Positions 40,877 through 50,145 are shown, counted from the stretch's first letter. The stretch: 64,000 nt of DNA from JASLEW01 sp035544895 (GCA_035544895.1 DASZZM010000080.1:1-64000); one strand, 5' to 3'. The notes: generated by a model from the sequence alone, not told the origin. Numbers and translations are program-made.

Positions 40877-41674
40877 CTATCTCTGCGCGCGCTGTCCGTG
40901 CTCGCCGCGGCGCAGGGTCAAGACGATCATCAGCATCTCCCGGCTCGCTTCGCTCTTGCCCAGGAAGAGGCTCAAGGGATTGTTCAGCCAGAGGCTGAGA
41001 TTGCCATGGATGAGAGGCGCGCCTGCCTTGCGGTTGGCGCGCCTGCCGACCTCGAAGTCGGACAGCGTGATGCGCTGGCCCTCGAGCAAGGTGCCGAGAC
41101 GGAAGCTCACCCCGTAGGTCTCGCCCAGATCGTAGGCCACCGCCTGCCCCTCCTGGGTGGAGAGCTGGGCCTGTGCCTGGATCTCGTAGATCTCGAACGG
41201 GAACAGCTCGCGCAGCCGCCTGGTCATCGCCTCGGGCAGATCGGAGTGCACCACCGGAGGCGAGACCACCGCGCGGCTGGCGCGCACGATCAGGATCTCG
41301 AGATTGAGCGGCTGCGAGGGATGGTCGTAGTCGCGCAGGATCGGCAGGATCCGGCCGAGGGCCGACGCGGTATCGCGGATCACCAGGGTATTGCCGCGCG
41401 GCTGCAGCTCGAGGGTGCCGCGCTCGGAGAGCAGCGGCTGGATGAGCGGGATGGCTTCGTTCGCCTGGCGGTAGCGCAGTGTGTAGCCTTGCACGTGGAG
41501 CTCCCGGGCGTGGTCGCGCGGCCCCTTCTCGCCATAGCGCGGCGCCTGAGCCTGCGGGCCCGGCGGGGTGTCCGGAGCCTGCTGGGCCGGCTGCGGCGCG
41601 GCAGGCGCCGGGCCCGGGATCACGGCCCAGAGCAAGCTCGCGACGATCGCGACGAAGCGGCGTGCGCGTACCAT
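40877..41674 (-). CDS. Exported secretin N-domain-like protein
   Basis: 265 aa from ATG 41674, which starts a signal peptide (about 1-27). An upstream in-frame ATG at 41740 overlaps the anti-sigma stop, but the codons between have poor GC-ending use, so the shorter form is preferred. The protein carries an N1/N3-like secretin segment (T-L-V-I-R-D-T-A-S-A-L-G-R-I-L-P-I-L-R-D-Y-D). A beta-rich C-terminus follows, with no secretin pore. Perhaps a partner of GspD. Confidence 0.75.
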   Translation of the reverse strand: MVRARRFVAIVASLLWAVIPGPAPAAPQPAQQAPDTPPGPQAQAPRYGEKGPRDHARELHVQGYTLRYRQANEAIPLIQPLLSERGTLELQPRGNTLVIRDTASALGRILPILRDYDHPSQPLNLEILIVRASRAVVSPPVVHSDLPEAMTRRLRELFPFEIYEIQAQAQLSTQEGQAVAYDLGETYGVSFRLGTLLEGQRITLSDFEVGRRANRKAGAPLIHGNLSLWLNNPLSLFLGKSEASREMLMIVLTLRRGEHGQRAQR

Positions 41675-41736
41675 CGAGAAACCCGGAAGTTTATCGCGAG
41701 AGCGGATAGAGCCCAAGCGCCCGCTTGCGGGCCCAC

Positions 41737-42375
41737 TCATACATCGAGCTTTTCATCCACGATCATTACCACGGACATGTGGTCCCCGTCGTACTGGTAG
41801 ACCCTCGCCTTCGGCCGGTTCAGCCTCTCGATGGGGGACCGCCAGGACGCCGGGGTCGCCGCCGGCACGCCGGGAGCGGCGGCGCCGGGGATGGTGGTGG
41901 AGAGCCCTGGTTGGGGGCGTGCGGTGTGTGCGGTGTGCAACGTCCGCGGGCGCAGGTCTTCGCGCCACGCGTGGTTGGAACCCACCGACAGGGCGACCAG
42001 GGCCAGGCCGGCCGCATAGGCCAGGCGAGAATGGACTGGACGGAGGCCACGCCAATGGCTTGGAAAGCGCCGGGCGAAAGGAGGCCGCGCCTGAAGGGCC
42101 ATGGCGGCGGTCCGCATCACGGCGACTGCCTGGCGCGTCGCCTCGATCTCGGCCCGCTCGTGCTCCGGCCCCATCTCGAGGGTGGGCAGCCGGCGAAAGA
42201 TCAAGAGCGGGTCGGCGGCGAGCGCCTGCCGGCGGCAGGCCGCGCAGGCGTCGAGGTGGCGCAAGGCCTCCTGCCAGGCGGCCGCCTCGCCGGCGATGTC
42301 GGCATCGTGGGCGTCGTTGGCGTCGTGGGCGTCGTTGCGCCGCGCCGCGAGAGCGCTCCAGTCGGGGCAGCTCAC
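41737..42375 (-). CDS. Anti-sigma factor-like protein (zinc-finger HC2 type)
   Basis: 212 aa from GTG 42375, overlapping the sigma factor stop (GTGA). N-terminal H-L-D-A-C-A-A-C (H-x3-C-x2-C) is the ZAS-type zinc motif of anti-sigma factors, and one transmembrane helix (L-A-Y-A-A-G-L-A-L-V-A-L) follows near residue 117. An 18-base tandem repeat encodes N-D-A-H-D-A just after the start. It should hold the neighbouring ECF sigma until a signal releases it. Confidence 0.8.
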   Translation of the reverse strand: MSCPDWSALAARRNDAHDANDAHDADIAGEAAAWQEALRHLDACAACRRQALAADPLLIFRRLPTLEMGPEHERAEIEATRQAVAVMRTAAMALQARPPFARRFPSHWRGLRPVHSRLAYAAGLALVALSVGSNHAWREDLRPRTLHTAHTARPQPGLSTTIPGAAAPGVPAATPASWRSPIERLNRPKARVYQYDGDHMSVVMIVDEKLDV

Positions 42376-43004
42376 GACGGCTCCTCGCCGCGGCTCGCGT
42401 ACTCCGGGTATCGCCTCACCAGCTCCTTGCGCAGGCACTTGCGGGCGTTGAACAAGTGGTTGCGCACCGTCGACTCGCGGCAGCCCAGGATCGCCGCCAC
42501 CTCCGGCGAGGAGAGCCCTTCGATCTCGCGCAGCAAGAAGACCATGCGCTGTTTCTCGGAGAGGTCGGCGGCGAGCTCGCGGAAGATGTTGCTGACCTCC
42601 GCCTGCTGCAGCCGCGACATGTCGCCCAGGGCACGCGAGTCGGCCACCTGGCGCAAGTGCTGGCGCACCGGCTCGCTGCTGCGCTCCCGGCTCCGCCGCG
42701 AGCGCAGATGGTCGATCGCCAGGTTGCTGGCGATGCGGTAGATCCAGGTGTTGGGGCTCCAGCGGTCGTCGAACTTGTGGCGGTTCTCCCAGACCTTGAA
42801 GAAGGTGACCTGAACCACGTCGCGGGCCTCTTCCAGATCGCCCAGGATGCGCCAGACGAGCTGCAGCAGCGGCCGGGTCTTGCGGCCGATCAGCTCGCCC
42901 AGGGCGGCCTCGCTGCCGCCGCGCAGCGACACCAGCAGGTCGCGGTCGGAGACCTCGCCCAGGGGGGCCGGCTGCCGCGGACGCGAGTAGACCAGTTCCA
43001 GCAT
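42372..43004 (-). CDS. ECF-type RNA polymerase sigma factor
   Basis: 210 aa. Region 2 (D-V-V-Q-V-T-F-F-K-V-W-E-N, W-I-Y-R-I-A-S-N-L-A-I-D-H-L-R) and region 4 (L-S-S-P-E-V-A-A-I-L-G-C-R-E-S-T-V-R-N-H-L-F-N-A-R-K) are complete. ATG 43004 is chosen because an extended N-terminus to 43097 has no family match; no ribosome-binding site is visible, so the start is uncertain. It heads the secretion gene train and may control it. Confidence 0.92.
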   Translation of the reverse strand: MLELVYSRPRQPAPLGEVSDRDLLVSLRGGSEAALGELIGRKTRPLLQLVWRILGDLEEARDVVQVTFFKVWENRHKFDDRWSPNTWIYRIASNLAIDHLRSRRSRERSSEPVRQHLRQVADSRALGDMSRLQQAEVSNIFRELAADLSEKQRMVFLLREIEGLSSPEVAAILGCRESTVRNHLFNARKCLRKELVRRYPEYASRGEEPS

Positions 43005-43086
43005 GTCAGGAGGGTATACGCCCGGCGAGCCTTCGCCGTCTAGGGGGCGTCGGCCTCGACGGTAGAGGGCACGGAGGCGGCTAGGT

Positions 43087-43130
43087 ATCGGAGTCATGGG
43101 GAGTCATGGGGAGTCATGGGGCATCATGGC
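43087..43130 (+). repeat. Short tandem repeat GGGGAGTCAT
   Basis: Three copies of a 10-base GGAGTCATGG unit plus a degenerate fourth lie in the divergent gap between the sigma factor gene and waaA. No function visible. Confidence 0.6.
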
Positions 43131-43237
43131 AGCAAGCAGGGCATCGGGGCATCAGAGTCACCGGCGCGGCCCCCGGCGAGCCGGGCGGGCGCGCACGGCG
43201 CGACGCATGCGACGGGTCATTATACTTCCTCGCCGAG

Positions 43238-44629
43238 ATGGGTTCCCTGCTTTGGCTCCTGTACCAGGCGGCGGTGGCGTTCGCCCTGCTCGCCGCCGGC
43301 CCTTTCCTGCTGGCGCGGCGCGGCCGGCACTACCTGCCGGCCCTGGCGGCGAGGCTGGGGCGGGAGCCGGACGCGGGGGGGGAGCGGGAGGGGGGGGAGT
43401 GGGAGCGGCAGGGGGGGGAGTGCGGCCTGTGGATCCACGCCGTCTCCGTCGGCGAGGTGGGCGTCGCCGCCATCCTGGCCGCCGCGCTGCCGGCCGATCT
43501 GCCCCTGCTGGTCACCACGGTCACGCCGACCGGCCAGGCCCGCGCGCGCGCCGCGTTCGCCGGGCGGGCGCGGGTCGCCTATCTCCCTTTCGACCTGGGA
43601 CCCCTGGTCGGACGCTTCCTGCGCCGATTCGCGCCGCGCGCCCTGGTGCTGATCGAAGGCGACTACTGGCCGCTGCTGCTGCGCCAGGCCCACCGCCGCG
43701 GCCTGCCGGTGGCGGTGGTCAACGGGCGCATCGGCGACCGCACCTTCCGCCGCTTGCGCTTCTGGCGCCCGATTGCCGGCATCCTGTTCTCCAGGGTTGA
43801 CAGTTTCGCCTTGCAAAGCGAGCAGGACCGCGATCGGCTGCTGGCGCTGGGCGTTCCGGCGCGGCGCCTGGCGGTCACCGGCAATCTCAAGTTCGAGGCC
43901 GCCGAGCCGGCGGCGCGGCCCGAGCTGATGGATGCGGTCACGCGCCTGGCGGCCGGCCGTCCGGTGCTGCTCGCCGGCTCGACCATGGAAGGCGAAGAGC
44001 CGCTGGTGCTCGACGCCTTCGTCTCTCTTGGTGGCGGCGAGCGTGCCCTGCTGGTGCTCGGCCCGCGCCATCCCGAGCGCTGGGACGAGGTGGACGGTCT
44101 GCTCCGGCAGCGCGGCCTGCCACACCTCCGGCGCAGCAGGCTGGCCCTCCCCGCCTCCTCCCCCGCCGCAGCGCCTCCTCCGGGGGTGCTCTTGCTCGAC
44201 AGCCTCGGCGAGCTCGCCGGCCTCTACCGGCTCGCCGCCGCGGCATTCATCGGCGGAACGCTGGTGCCGACGGGCGGCCACAACCCGCTGGAGGCCGCTC
44301 GCTACGCCGTCCCCGTCGCCGCCGGGCCGTCGATGCACAACTTCCGCGACATGGCCGAACGCTTCGATCGCGCGGCGGCGTGGCGGCGGGTGGCGGACGC
44401 GCAAGAGCTGGCCGGCGCGTGGGCAGAATGGCTGGCCGATCCGGCGGGCGCGCGCGAACAAGGGCGCCGCGCCCAGCGCCTGGTCGAGGAAAACCGCGGC
44501 GCGCTGGCGCGGACCCTCGACCTGCTGTCGCCATTCCTCTTCCATGCCGCGGGCGGCGCGGGCGGCGGCCGGAACCCGGCGCTGGACGGCTCCGCGGCGA
44601 CGGAAGCAGGCAGCCGCTCGAGCCCATGA
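43238..44629 (+). CDS. waaA: 3-deoxy-D-manno-octulosonic acid transferase
   Basis: 463 aa, GT-B fold. N-terminal membrane anchor, then H-A-V-S-V-G-E-V, I-E-G-D-Y-W-P, K-F-E-A, and the C-terminal nucleotide-sugar site F-I-G-G-T-L-V-P-T-G-G-H-N-P-L-E-A-A. It adds Kdo from CMP-Kdo to lipid IVA at the cytoplasmic face of the inner membrane. ATG 43238 fits the family start; the longer frame upstream passes through the tandem repeat. It is first in a three-gene lipid A operon. Confidence 0.95.
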   Translation: MGSLLWLLYQAAVAFALLAAGPFLLARRGRHYLPALAARLGREPDAGGEREGGEWERQGGECGLWIHAVSVGEVGVAAILAAALPADLPLLVTTVTPTGQARARAAFAGRARVAYLPFDLGPLVGRFLRRFAPRALVLIEGDYWPLLLRQAHRRGLPVAVVNGRIGDRTFRRLRFWRPIAGILFSRVDSFALQSEQDRDRLLALGVPARRLAVTGNLKFEAAEPAARPELMDAVTRLAAGRPVLLAGSTMEGEEPLVLDAFVSLGGGERALLVLGPRHPERWDEVDGLLRQRGLPHLRRSRLALPASSPAAAPPPGVLLLDSLGELAGLYRLAAAAFIGGTLVPTGGHNPLEAARYAVPVAAGPSMHNFRDMAERFDRAAAWRRVADAQELAGAWAEWLADPAGAREQGRRAQRLVEENRGALARTLDLLSPFLFHAAGGAGGGRNPALDGSAATEAGSRSSP

Positions 44630-45687
44630 TGCGCCTGGCAGCGCCGCGGCCGCCGACGTCCCCTTGGCAGCGCCTGTATGGCGCCGGCCACGCTCTCCGC
44701 CGCCGTTGGTACCGGGGCCGCGCGCGCCGCCTGCCGCGTCCCGTGGTCAGCGTCGGCAACCTGCAGTGGGGTGGCGGCGGCAAGACGCCGCTGGTGGCCG
44801 CGATCGCAGCACATCTGCGCGACCGCGGCGTGACGGTCTGCGTGCTGTCGCGCGGCCACGGCGGCCGCGGGCGCGGCGAACGCGTGGTGAGCGCGGGGGC
44901 CGGTCCCCTGCTGCCCGCGGCGGACGCCGGCGACGAGCCGGTCATGCTTGCCGGAGACCTGCCCGGCGTCGCGGTCGTGGTCGGCAAGGACCGCTTCCGC
45001 GCCGGGCTGCATGCGCTCGCCCGGCTGGGGGCGACCCCTGGCGTTTTCCTCCTCGACGACGGCTTCTCGCACCTCGCCCTGCACCGCGACCTCGACCTGC
45101 TCGCGCTGCCCGCCGCCGACCCTTTCGGCGGCGGCCGCCTGCTGCCTGCCGGGCGTTTGCGTGAACCGCTGGCCGCCTCGGCGCGCGCAGACGCCGCGGT
45201 GCTGACCGGCACCGCCGCCGCGCGGACGGCCGGAGCCGGCGAGGATCTGGCCGCGGCGCTGCGGCCTCATGGCTTTGTGGGTCGCGCTTTCGCCAGCTTC
45301 ACCCGCGCCGGTCCGCCGGTGGCGTCCGCGGGCGCGGGGGCCTTGCCCGTGGCGGGCAGCAAGGCCTTGCTGGTCAGCGCCATCGCCCGGCCGGAAGGGT
45401 TCGCCGCCGCGGCAGGCGGACTAGACTTCACGATCGTGGGCGAGCTCCGCTTTCGCGACCATTACCCCTTTCCGGCAGCCAGCCTGCGGCGCATCGAGGC
45501 GCTGGCGGCGGCACGCGGCGCCACCTTCGTGATTGCCACCGCCAAGGATGGCGTGAAGCTGCGCGGCCGCCTCGGCGTGCCTCTCGTCGAGCTGCCCATT
45601 CGCGCCGAACCGGAGCCGGACTTCTGGATCTGGCTCGACCAGGAGCTCGATCTGGCCATCGATCGGCTGCGCGCGGAAGAGGCGTGA
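44626..45687 (+). CDS. lpxK: Tetraacyldisaccharide 4'-kinase
   Basis: 353 aa. P-loop S-V-G-N-L-Q-W-G-G-G-G-K-T-P-L-V and the L-D-D-G-F-S-H motif (usual form L-D-D-G-F-Q-H) identify LpxK, which phosphorylates the 4'-position of the lipid A precursor. Its ATGA start overlaps the waaA stop. Confidence 0.94.
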   Translation: MMRLAAPRPPTSPWQRLYGAGHALRRRWYRGRARRLPRPVVSVGNLQWGGGGKTPLVAAIAAHLRDRGVTVCVLSRGHGGRGRGERVVSAGAGPLLPAADAGDEPVMLAGDLPGVAVVVGKDRFRAGLHALARLGATPGVFLLDDGFSHLALHRDLDLLALPAADPFGGGRLLPAGRLREPLAASARADAAVLTGTAAARTAGAGEDLAAALRPHGFVGRAFASFTRAGPPVASAGAGALPVAGSKALLVSAIARPEGFAAAAGGLDFTIVGELRFRDHYPFPAASLRRIEALAAARGATFVIATAKDGVKLRGRLGVPLVELPIRAEPEPDFWIWLDQELDLAIDRLRAEEA

Positions 45688-46634
45688 AGCAGGCTCCTCT
45701 GCGGCACCGCGTCGAATACGCGGCCTACCTGCTGCTCAAGGCAGTGCTGTACAGCCTGCCTCATGCCGCGGCGCGCGCCGTCGGCTCGGCGCTCGGCCGT
45801 CTTGCCCATCGCCTCGACGGCCGCCACCGCGCGGTGGCCCGCCGCAATCTGGCGCTGGCCTTCCCCGATCTGCCGCGCGCCGGCCGCCGGCGGCTGGCCG
45901 CCGCATGCTTTCGCCATTTCGGCGCGGCACTCTGCGACTTCATCTCGGCCGGCCGCCTGGACCCGGTCGAGCTGTGCCGGCGCTTCACCTTCGAGGGATG
46001 GGAACACCTCGATGCCGCCGAACACCTGGGCAAGGGGGCGCTCCTGCTCGGTGCCCACCTTGGCAACTGGGAGATCTCGGGGAGGCCGATCGGCCTCTAT
46101 CGCGGCACCCTGCACACCGTCGCCCGGCCCGCCGACAACCCCTACCTCGAGCGCGAGCTCTCCCTCCTTCGCCAGCGCTTCGGCTTCGCGATCATCCACA
46201 AGCGCGGTGCGGCACGGCGCATGCTTCAGGTGCTGCGCGCCGGGTCCCGCGTCGGCATCCTGCCGGACCAGCGAGTGCGGCCGCAGGAAGGGATCCTGGT
46301 GCCTTTCTTCGGGCGTCCCGCCCTCACCACGCCGGTCCTCGCCCGGCTCTCCCAGCACACCGGCGCCCCGGTGGTCCCCGTATTCGCCTATCCCGAGCCC
46401 GGCGGGCGCTACCGGCTCGTCGTCCGCGCGCCGATGTTCCCGCCGGACCCGGAGGCCGAGCCCCCGGCGAGCCAGCCGGGCGAGGGCGCCGCCAGTCTCG
46501 ACCCGCTCGACCCGGCCGACCCGGTGATTGCGCTCACCCGCCGCTACCTCGAGGTGATCGAGCAAGAGATCCGCGCTCACCCCGAGATGTGGCTGTGGAT
46601 GCATCGGCGCTGGGACCTGCCGGAGAGCAACTAA
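45684..46634 (+). CDS. LpxL/HtrB-type lipid A acyltransferase
   Basis: 316 aa from GTG 45684, overlapping the lpxK stop (GTGA). One N-terminal helix, then the catalytic H-x4-E motif L-L-G-A-H-L-G-N-W-E (H and E conserved) and I-L-P-D-Q-R-V. It adds a secondary acyl chain to Kdo-lipid A from acyl-ACP. The stop is one base from the convergent collagen-like gene. The paralogue (L or M) cannot be chosen from this region alone. Confidence 0.9.
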   Translation: MKQAPLRHRVEYAAYLLLKAVLYSLPHAAARAVGSALGRLAHRLDGRHRAVARRNLALAFPDLPRAGRRRLAAACFRHFGAALCDFISAGRLDPVELCRRFTFEGWEHLDAAEHLGKGALLLGAHLGNWEISGRPIGLYRGTLHTVARPADNPYLERELSLLRQRFGFAIIHKRGAARRMLQVLRAGSRVGILPDQRVRPQEGILVPFFGRPALTTPVLARLSQHTGAPVVPVFAYPEPGGRYRLVVRAPMFPPDPEAEPPASQPGEGAASLDPLDPADPVIALTRRYLEVIEQEIRAHPEMWLWMHRRWDLPESN

Positions 46635-46635
46635 A

Positions 46636-48678
46636 TCAAGGCGAGTCAAACTCGAAGGCGAGCCGAATCCGGGACGCCGCGGTGCCAGAGTCCGTGTGGA
46701 GGATGGAGACGAGGTCGCCGTCGCCGAAGGTTACGGTGTCCACAGAGTCGATACAGGTCGTTGAAGTGCCCGAGATCGTGCAGCTCAGCGGCGTATTGAC
46801 CCCGTTCTTGCGGATGGTGACGGTCACCGAATGACCGGCCCCTGGCGCCACGACCCGGCTGACGACGAGCTTGCTTGCCTTGCCCGAGGGCAGGGGGACG
46901 GCGGCGTTGGTCTCTGTCGCCGTGGTCGTGACTCCCCACGGGACCAGGAACTGGTTGTTGCCGACATTGGGGTAGTTGCCACCGATCGCCGAGCCGCTGG
47001 TGCCGTTTGCTCCTGGCGGACCGGTTGCACCCGCTGGACCAGCCGGGCCCGCTGGACCAGCCGGGCCCGCTGGACCGGCCGGGCCGGCTGGACCGACCGC
47101 ACCCGTCGCGCCGGTCGGACCCGCTGGCCCAATCGGGCCGGCCGGACCAGCAGGGCCGGTTGCACCAGGTTGACCCTGCGGACCAGCCGGCCCCGTGGCG
47201 CCGGCCGCTCCAGTCGCTCCAGTCGCTCCCATGGCACCGGTCATGCCTGTATCGCCCTTCTTCGCCACGAGATCCCAGCTGGCCGGCGACGTGTCCGGGG
47301 AATTGCCAAGGTTGCCGTCCGTAAGGCTTATGTAGCTCGAACCGTTGAATCCCACGACGTCCCCGGTCGAGTAGGTGACGGCGCTGCTCCATCCACCCTT
47401 CCAGCCGAGGCCGGACCGTACCACCATAGTCTGGCCGCGGCCGCTGTTGAAGAGGTCGGCGCGCTCCTGCGGCGAGAGGACCTTGGACCAGATACCCAGC
47501 TCGTCGATGTCGAAGGTGAGAGCGACCTGGCTGTTGTCGACCTCGAGGTTCACGCCGACGTTGCCGTTCGACGCTGTCGCGCTACCGCCTTCGGTCGTGG
47601 AACACTCCTGCGAACTGTTGACATACGCCGTGAACGCGCCGCCGCTGCCGGCATAGGTGACGACGACGTAGTACCAGGACCCTGGCGCGAGAACGGTCGT
47701 GCCGTCGCACTCGGCGAGCGTGGCAATGCCGCGCTTGATGAGAAAGAACCTGAGTTGTCCTCCTGGCTCCTGCCGGAATGAAGCACCGAACTGGCCCAAG
47801 CCGTCCTGCTGCACCGAGATGTAGTCCTGCTCCGAAGCGGGAAGAGCGGGGACCATGTACCAGTAGCCGAACGACCACGCGTTGGCGTCGGTCCACTTCG
47901 GCAGGCCGTTCAGCTGCGCGCCGCTCGCACCGGCGGTCAGGGCCATGCCGTTGTTGACCCTTCCCGAGCCTACGCCCCACGTTGGACTCCCCGCAAGGGT
48001 TGCGCTGCGACCGTTCCCGCTGACGTCGTTCGAGTCCGCCTCTTCGCGAGCGTAGTACTCGAGGTTCGAAAGCAGCGTGCCGCCAGTGTCCACCTGGAAG
48101 GCATAACCTGCCGCCCGTGCCGGCCCCGTCATGATCTGAAAGCTGTCTCGGTGACCGGCATCCGTGCCCCAGTAGGCCCGCGCCCGCTCGTTGCTCGACG
48201 CGCGCAACAGAATGAAGTAATGCTGACCCGCCGCCAGAGCGGTGGGGCTGATCGCCAGGGTCGTCGGATTGCCGTGACCTGACGGATAGGCAGGCGTGCA
48301 AGAAATCTGAGTGCTCGCGATCGATTCTGCCAGCAGAGAAAACGTATCGGCGTTGGCGAGATCGAAGAACAGGGTCATGTTCTGCTCGTCGGCCGAGTCG
48401 CAGCCGAGGTCGTACCAGGTGATAGCGGTGGCCGTCTGGTCGGTGGCAACCGAGAAGGTATCCGCAAACTCGCAGTACCGCAGCCCGTGATAATTGCCGT
48501 CGCAATATGAGATGTAGTTGGAGGTCGCCGGAGTATGAGCCTGGTAGACCACGGTATAGGCGAGCGCTCGCCCGGCGCACAGAAGGAAAGCGGCAACGAC
48601 CGGGACCACAACCAACAGCCTCACGTTCGAGACTCCCCCGTTCAACAGTCGGGTTTTCGCTCCACCGCGGATCGACAT
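46636..48678 (-). CDS. Exported LamG-fold, carbohydrate-binding and collagen-like repeat protein
   Basis: 680 aa from ATG 48678, which has GGAGGTG six bases before it. Signal peptide (about 1-39), a beta domain (about 40-180), a LamG/concanavalin-like domain (about 190-430), a W-x-Y-x-x-G-D-x-V module like carbohydrate-binding type 5/12, then about 30 Gly-X-Y triplets (P-A-G, A-T-G) and a C-terminal beta trimerisation-like domain. Secreted trimeric fibre likely; it may be a cell-surface adhesin. It converges with the lipid A genes. Confidence 0.88.
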   Translation of the reverse strand: MSIRGGAKTRLLNGGVSNVRLLVVVPVVAAFLLCAGRALAYTVVYQAHTPATSNYISYCDGNYHGLRYCEFADTFSVATDQTATAITWYDLGCDSADEQNMTLFFDLANADTFSLLAESIASTQISCTPAYPSGHGNPTTLAISPTALAAGQHYFILLRASSNERARAYWGTDAGHRDSFQIMTGPARAAGYAFQVDTGGTLLSNLEYYAREEADSNDVSGNGRSATLAGSPTWGVGSGRVNNGMALTAGASGAQLNGLPKWTDANAWSFGYWYMVPALPASEQDYISVQQDGLGQFGASFRQEPGGQLRFFLIKRGIATLAECDGTTVLAPGSWYYVVVTYAGSGGAFTAYVNSSQECSTTEGGSATASNGNVGVNLEVDNSQVALTFDIDELGIWSKVLSPQERADLFNSGRGQTMVVRSGLGWKGGWSSAVTYSTGDVVGFNGSSYISLTDGNLGNSPDTSPASWDLVAKKGDTGMTGAMGATGATGAAGATGPAGPQGQPGATGPAGPAGPIGPAGPTGATGAVGPAGPAGPAGPAGPAGPAGPAGATGPPGANGTSGSAIGGNYPNVGNNQFLVPWGVTTTATETNAAVPLPSGKASKLVVSRVVAPGAGHSVTVTIRKNGVNTPLSCTISGTSTTCIDSVDTVTFGDGDLVSILHTDSGTAASRIRLAFEFDSP

Positions 48679-49109
48679 GCGCCACCTCCCTTGGACCAGC
48701 TTTGTGGACGCCAAACAGCAAGGGTGGTGCCACATGCCCGGAGCCTTGCGGTGCAGGGATTCACGGCGCCGATCGTCAACATGGTTGCCGATCGGCGGCA
48801 ACTCGCTTCCCGAGATCGCCAACGAGCTTGGCGCTTGGCGCTACGAGGCGAAGGCCTGAATGCCTTTCAGGAGCTCGTCGGGGATCGCGGTCACAGGGGC
48901 GACCGCAAACCAGGTATCAAGTCCGCGACGCAGGGGTCACGCGACAGCAAGCCGCCGCGCGGCCTGCTCGAGACGCCGCCGGTCGCGCCACCCGCTGGCG
49001 TCGCGCCGGTGCCGCCTGCCCGATGCCCCTCTTGGCCGCCACCATCCCAGGCGCCCTCCTGGCCAGGAAACCTACAAGAGTGATGCCAGTGCACCAAGGA
49101 AGCGGGGCG
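48679..49109. other. Intergenic region with one hairpin, no supported gene
   Basis: Apart from an 8-bp stem (48768-48775 with 48789-48796, 13-base loop) about 90 bases upstream of the collagen-like gene start, nothing coding was supported. The short frames in this stretch have no ribosome-binding site or family motif. Confidence 0.4.
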
Positions 49110-49492
49110 CTACTTCCGCAGGTTGACGAACTCCCAGCCGAAGCGGCCCTTGATGCAGAGGTGGCCGCGGGTCACGTCGTGATCGATGGGCCAGGTGACC
49201 TTGACGATCTGCTCGTCTTGCACGTGGACGGTCAAGGTGCAGCCGACGCCGCAGTACGGGCAGATGGTGTCGGTGGCGCTCTGGCGGCATTCCTCCCAGC
49301 TGCCGGCCTCGCGCAGGTCGTGCTCGCTCTTGAACATCAGCTCGCCGGTCGGGCAAACGCCGATGCAGTTGCCGCAGTAGACGCAGGCGGAGTTGGGCAG
49401 CGGCACCTCGTACTCGGTGGCGATGCGGGCATCGAAGCCGCGCCCGGCCAGGGCGATGGCGAAGGTGTTCTGGGCGTCCTTGCCGCAGGCCC
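49110..49492 (-). pseudogene. Fragment of a molybdopterin oxidoreductase/NuoG-like iron-sulfur subunit
   Basis: Conserved sequence A-C-G-K-D-A-Q-N-T-F-A, A-C-V-Y-C-G-N-C-I-G-V-C-P-T-G-E-L (4Fe-4S ferredoxin part) and I-C-P-Y-C-G-V-G-C-T-L-T-V (molybdopterin Fe4S4 domain) up to R-F-G-W-E-F-V-N. An in-frame TGA lies right before the N-terminal piece and TAG cuts it after R-F-G-W-E-F-V-N-L-R-K. The catalytic domain (more than 500 residues) is missing, so this is a remnant. Confidence 0.85.
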
Positions 49493-49494
49493 GC

Positions 49495-49773
49495 GGTCAC
49501 GCCGAGCTGCGCCGCCATCCGGTCAGCCGCGCCATCTCATTTGCCTGGACCCCGATCGAGCGTATCTGCGAGGCTTCCGGCGTCGACGTCCAGATCTTCT
49601 CCGCGGGCGACGAGAACAATGTTGCCGGGCTCATCGTCGCTCGGTACGTCATCCATCGACAGCACGGTGGGGCGCCCAATGCCGTGGCCGAGCAGCTGTT
49701 CGCCGAGGTCGATGCTGAGGACCGCTACGGCGAGATCAGCGTGCAGCCCGGCGGCAGCGGAGAGCCTCAATGA
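49495..49773 (+). pseudogene. C-terminal coding remnant, unknown family
   Basis: From about 49495 to TGA 49773, the frame encoding S-F-A-W-T-P-I-E-R-I-C-E-A-S-G-V-D-V-Q-I-F and V-A-E-Q-L-F-A-E-V-D has strongly GC-ending codons, unlike random sequence. No start signal exists and it joins directly to the iron-sulfur fragment. Probably the end of a lost gene, or a short frame by chance. Confidence 0.4.
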
Positions 49774-49966
49774 CTAAGCGCTGGGACATGACCTCCTCCG
49801 TGGCCCTCTTCGACCATCGCCTGCGCTACCACCAAGCGGCGCAGCCGGCAGGAGTGCGGCGCATCGCCGCGATCGAGCAGCGGCGAGCGCCGAGTCGGCG
49901 CGCTGGTCCGCGGAGCCGCGAGGCCGGGGGCCCCAGTGTCGCGGCGGCCGGAGGCGGCCGGGGGCG

Positions 49967-50145
49967 GTGAGCGGTGGCGCGCTGAGGCGGGGGCTGCGGC
50001 GGCTGGCCCGGGCTCCGGGAGTGGTCGGGACCGCGGTCTTGACGCTCGGCGTGGCGATCGGGGCCAACGTGCTGCTGTTCGCCGCGGTGCGCGGCATCCT
50101 GCACCCTCTGGCCTATCCGGATGCGTCGCGGCTGGTCGTACCGGC
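49967..50145 (+). pseudogene. N-terminal fragment of an ADOP/MacB-type ABC permease
   Basis: GTG 49967 reads L-R-R-G-L-R-R-L-A-R-A-P-G, then the first membrane helix A-V-L-T-L-G-V-A-I-G-A-N-V-L-L-F-A-A-V and L-H-P-L-A-Y-P-D-A-S-R-L-V-V, the known start of duplicated permeases common in Acidobacteriota. The sequence breaks at about 50145 and lower-GC DNA begins. A truncated gene at the island edge. Confidence 0.75.

Noticed and set aside
47007..47392. Short frames over the collagen-like region on both strands
   Set aside because: Gly-X-Y repeats give open shadow frames in every direction; only the 680-aa frame has a signal peptide and a ribosome-binding site.
49537..49770. 77-aa minus-strand frame beside the iron-sulfur fragment
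   Set aside because: Third-position GC is much stronger in the overlapping plus-strand frame, so the minus frame is probably its shadow.
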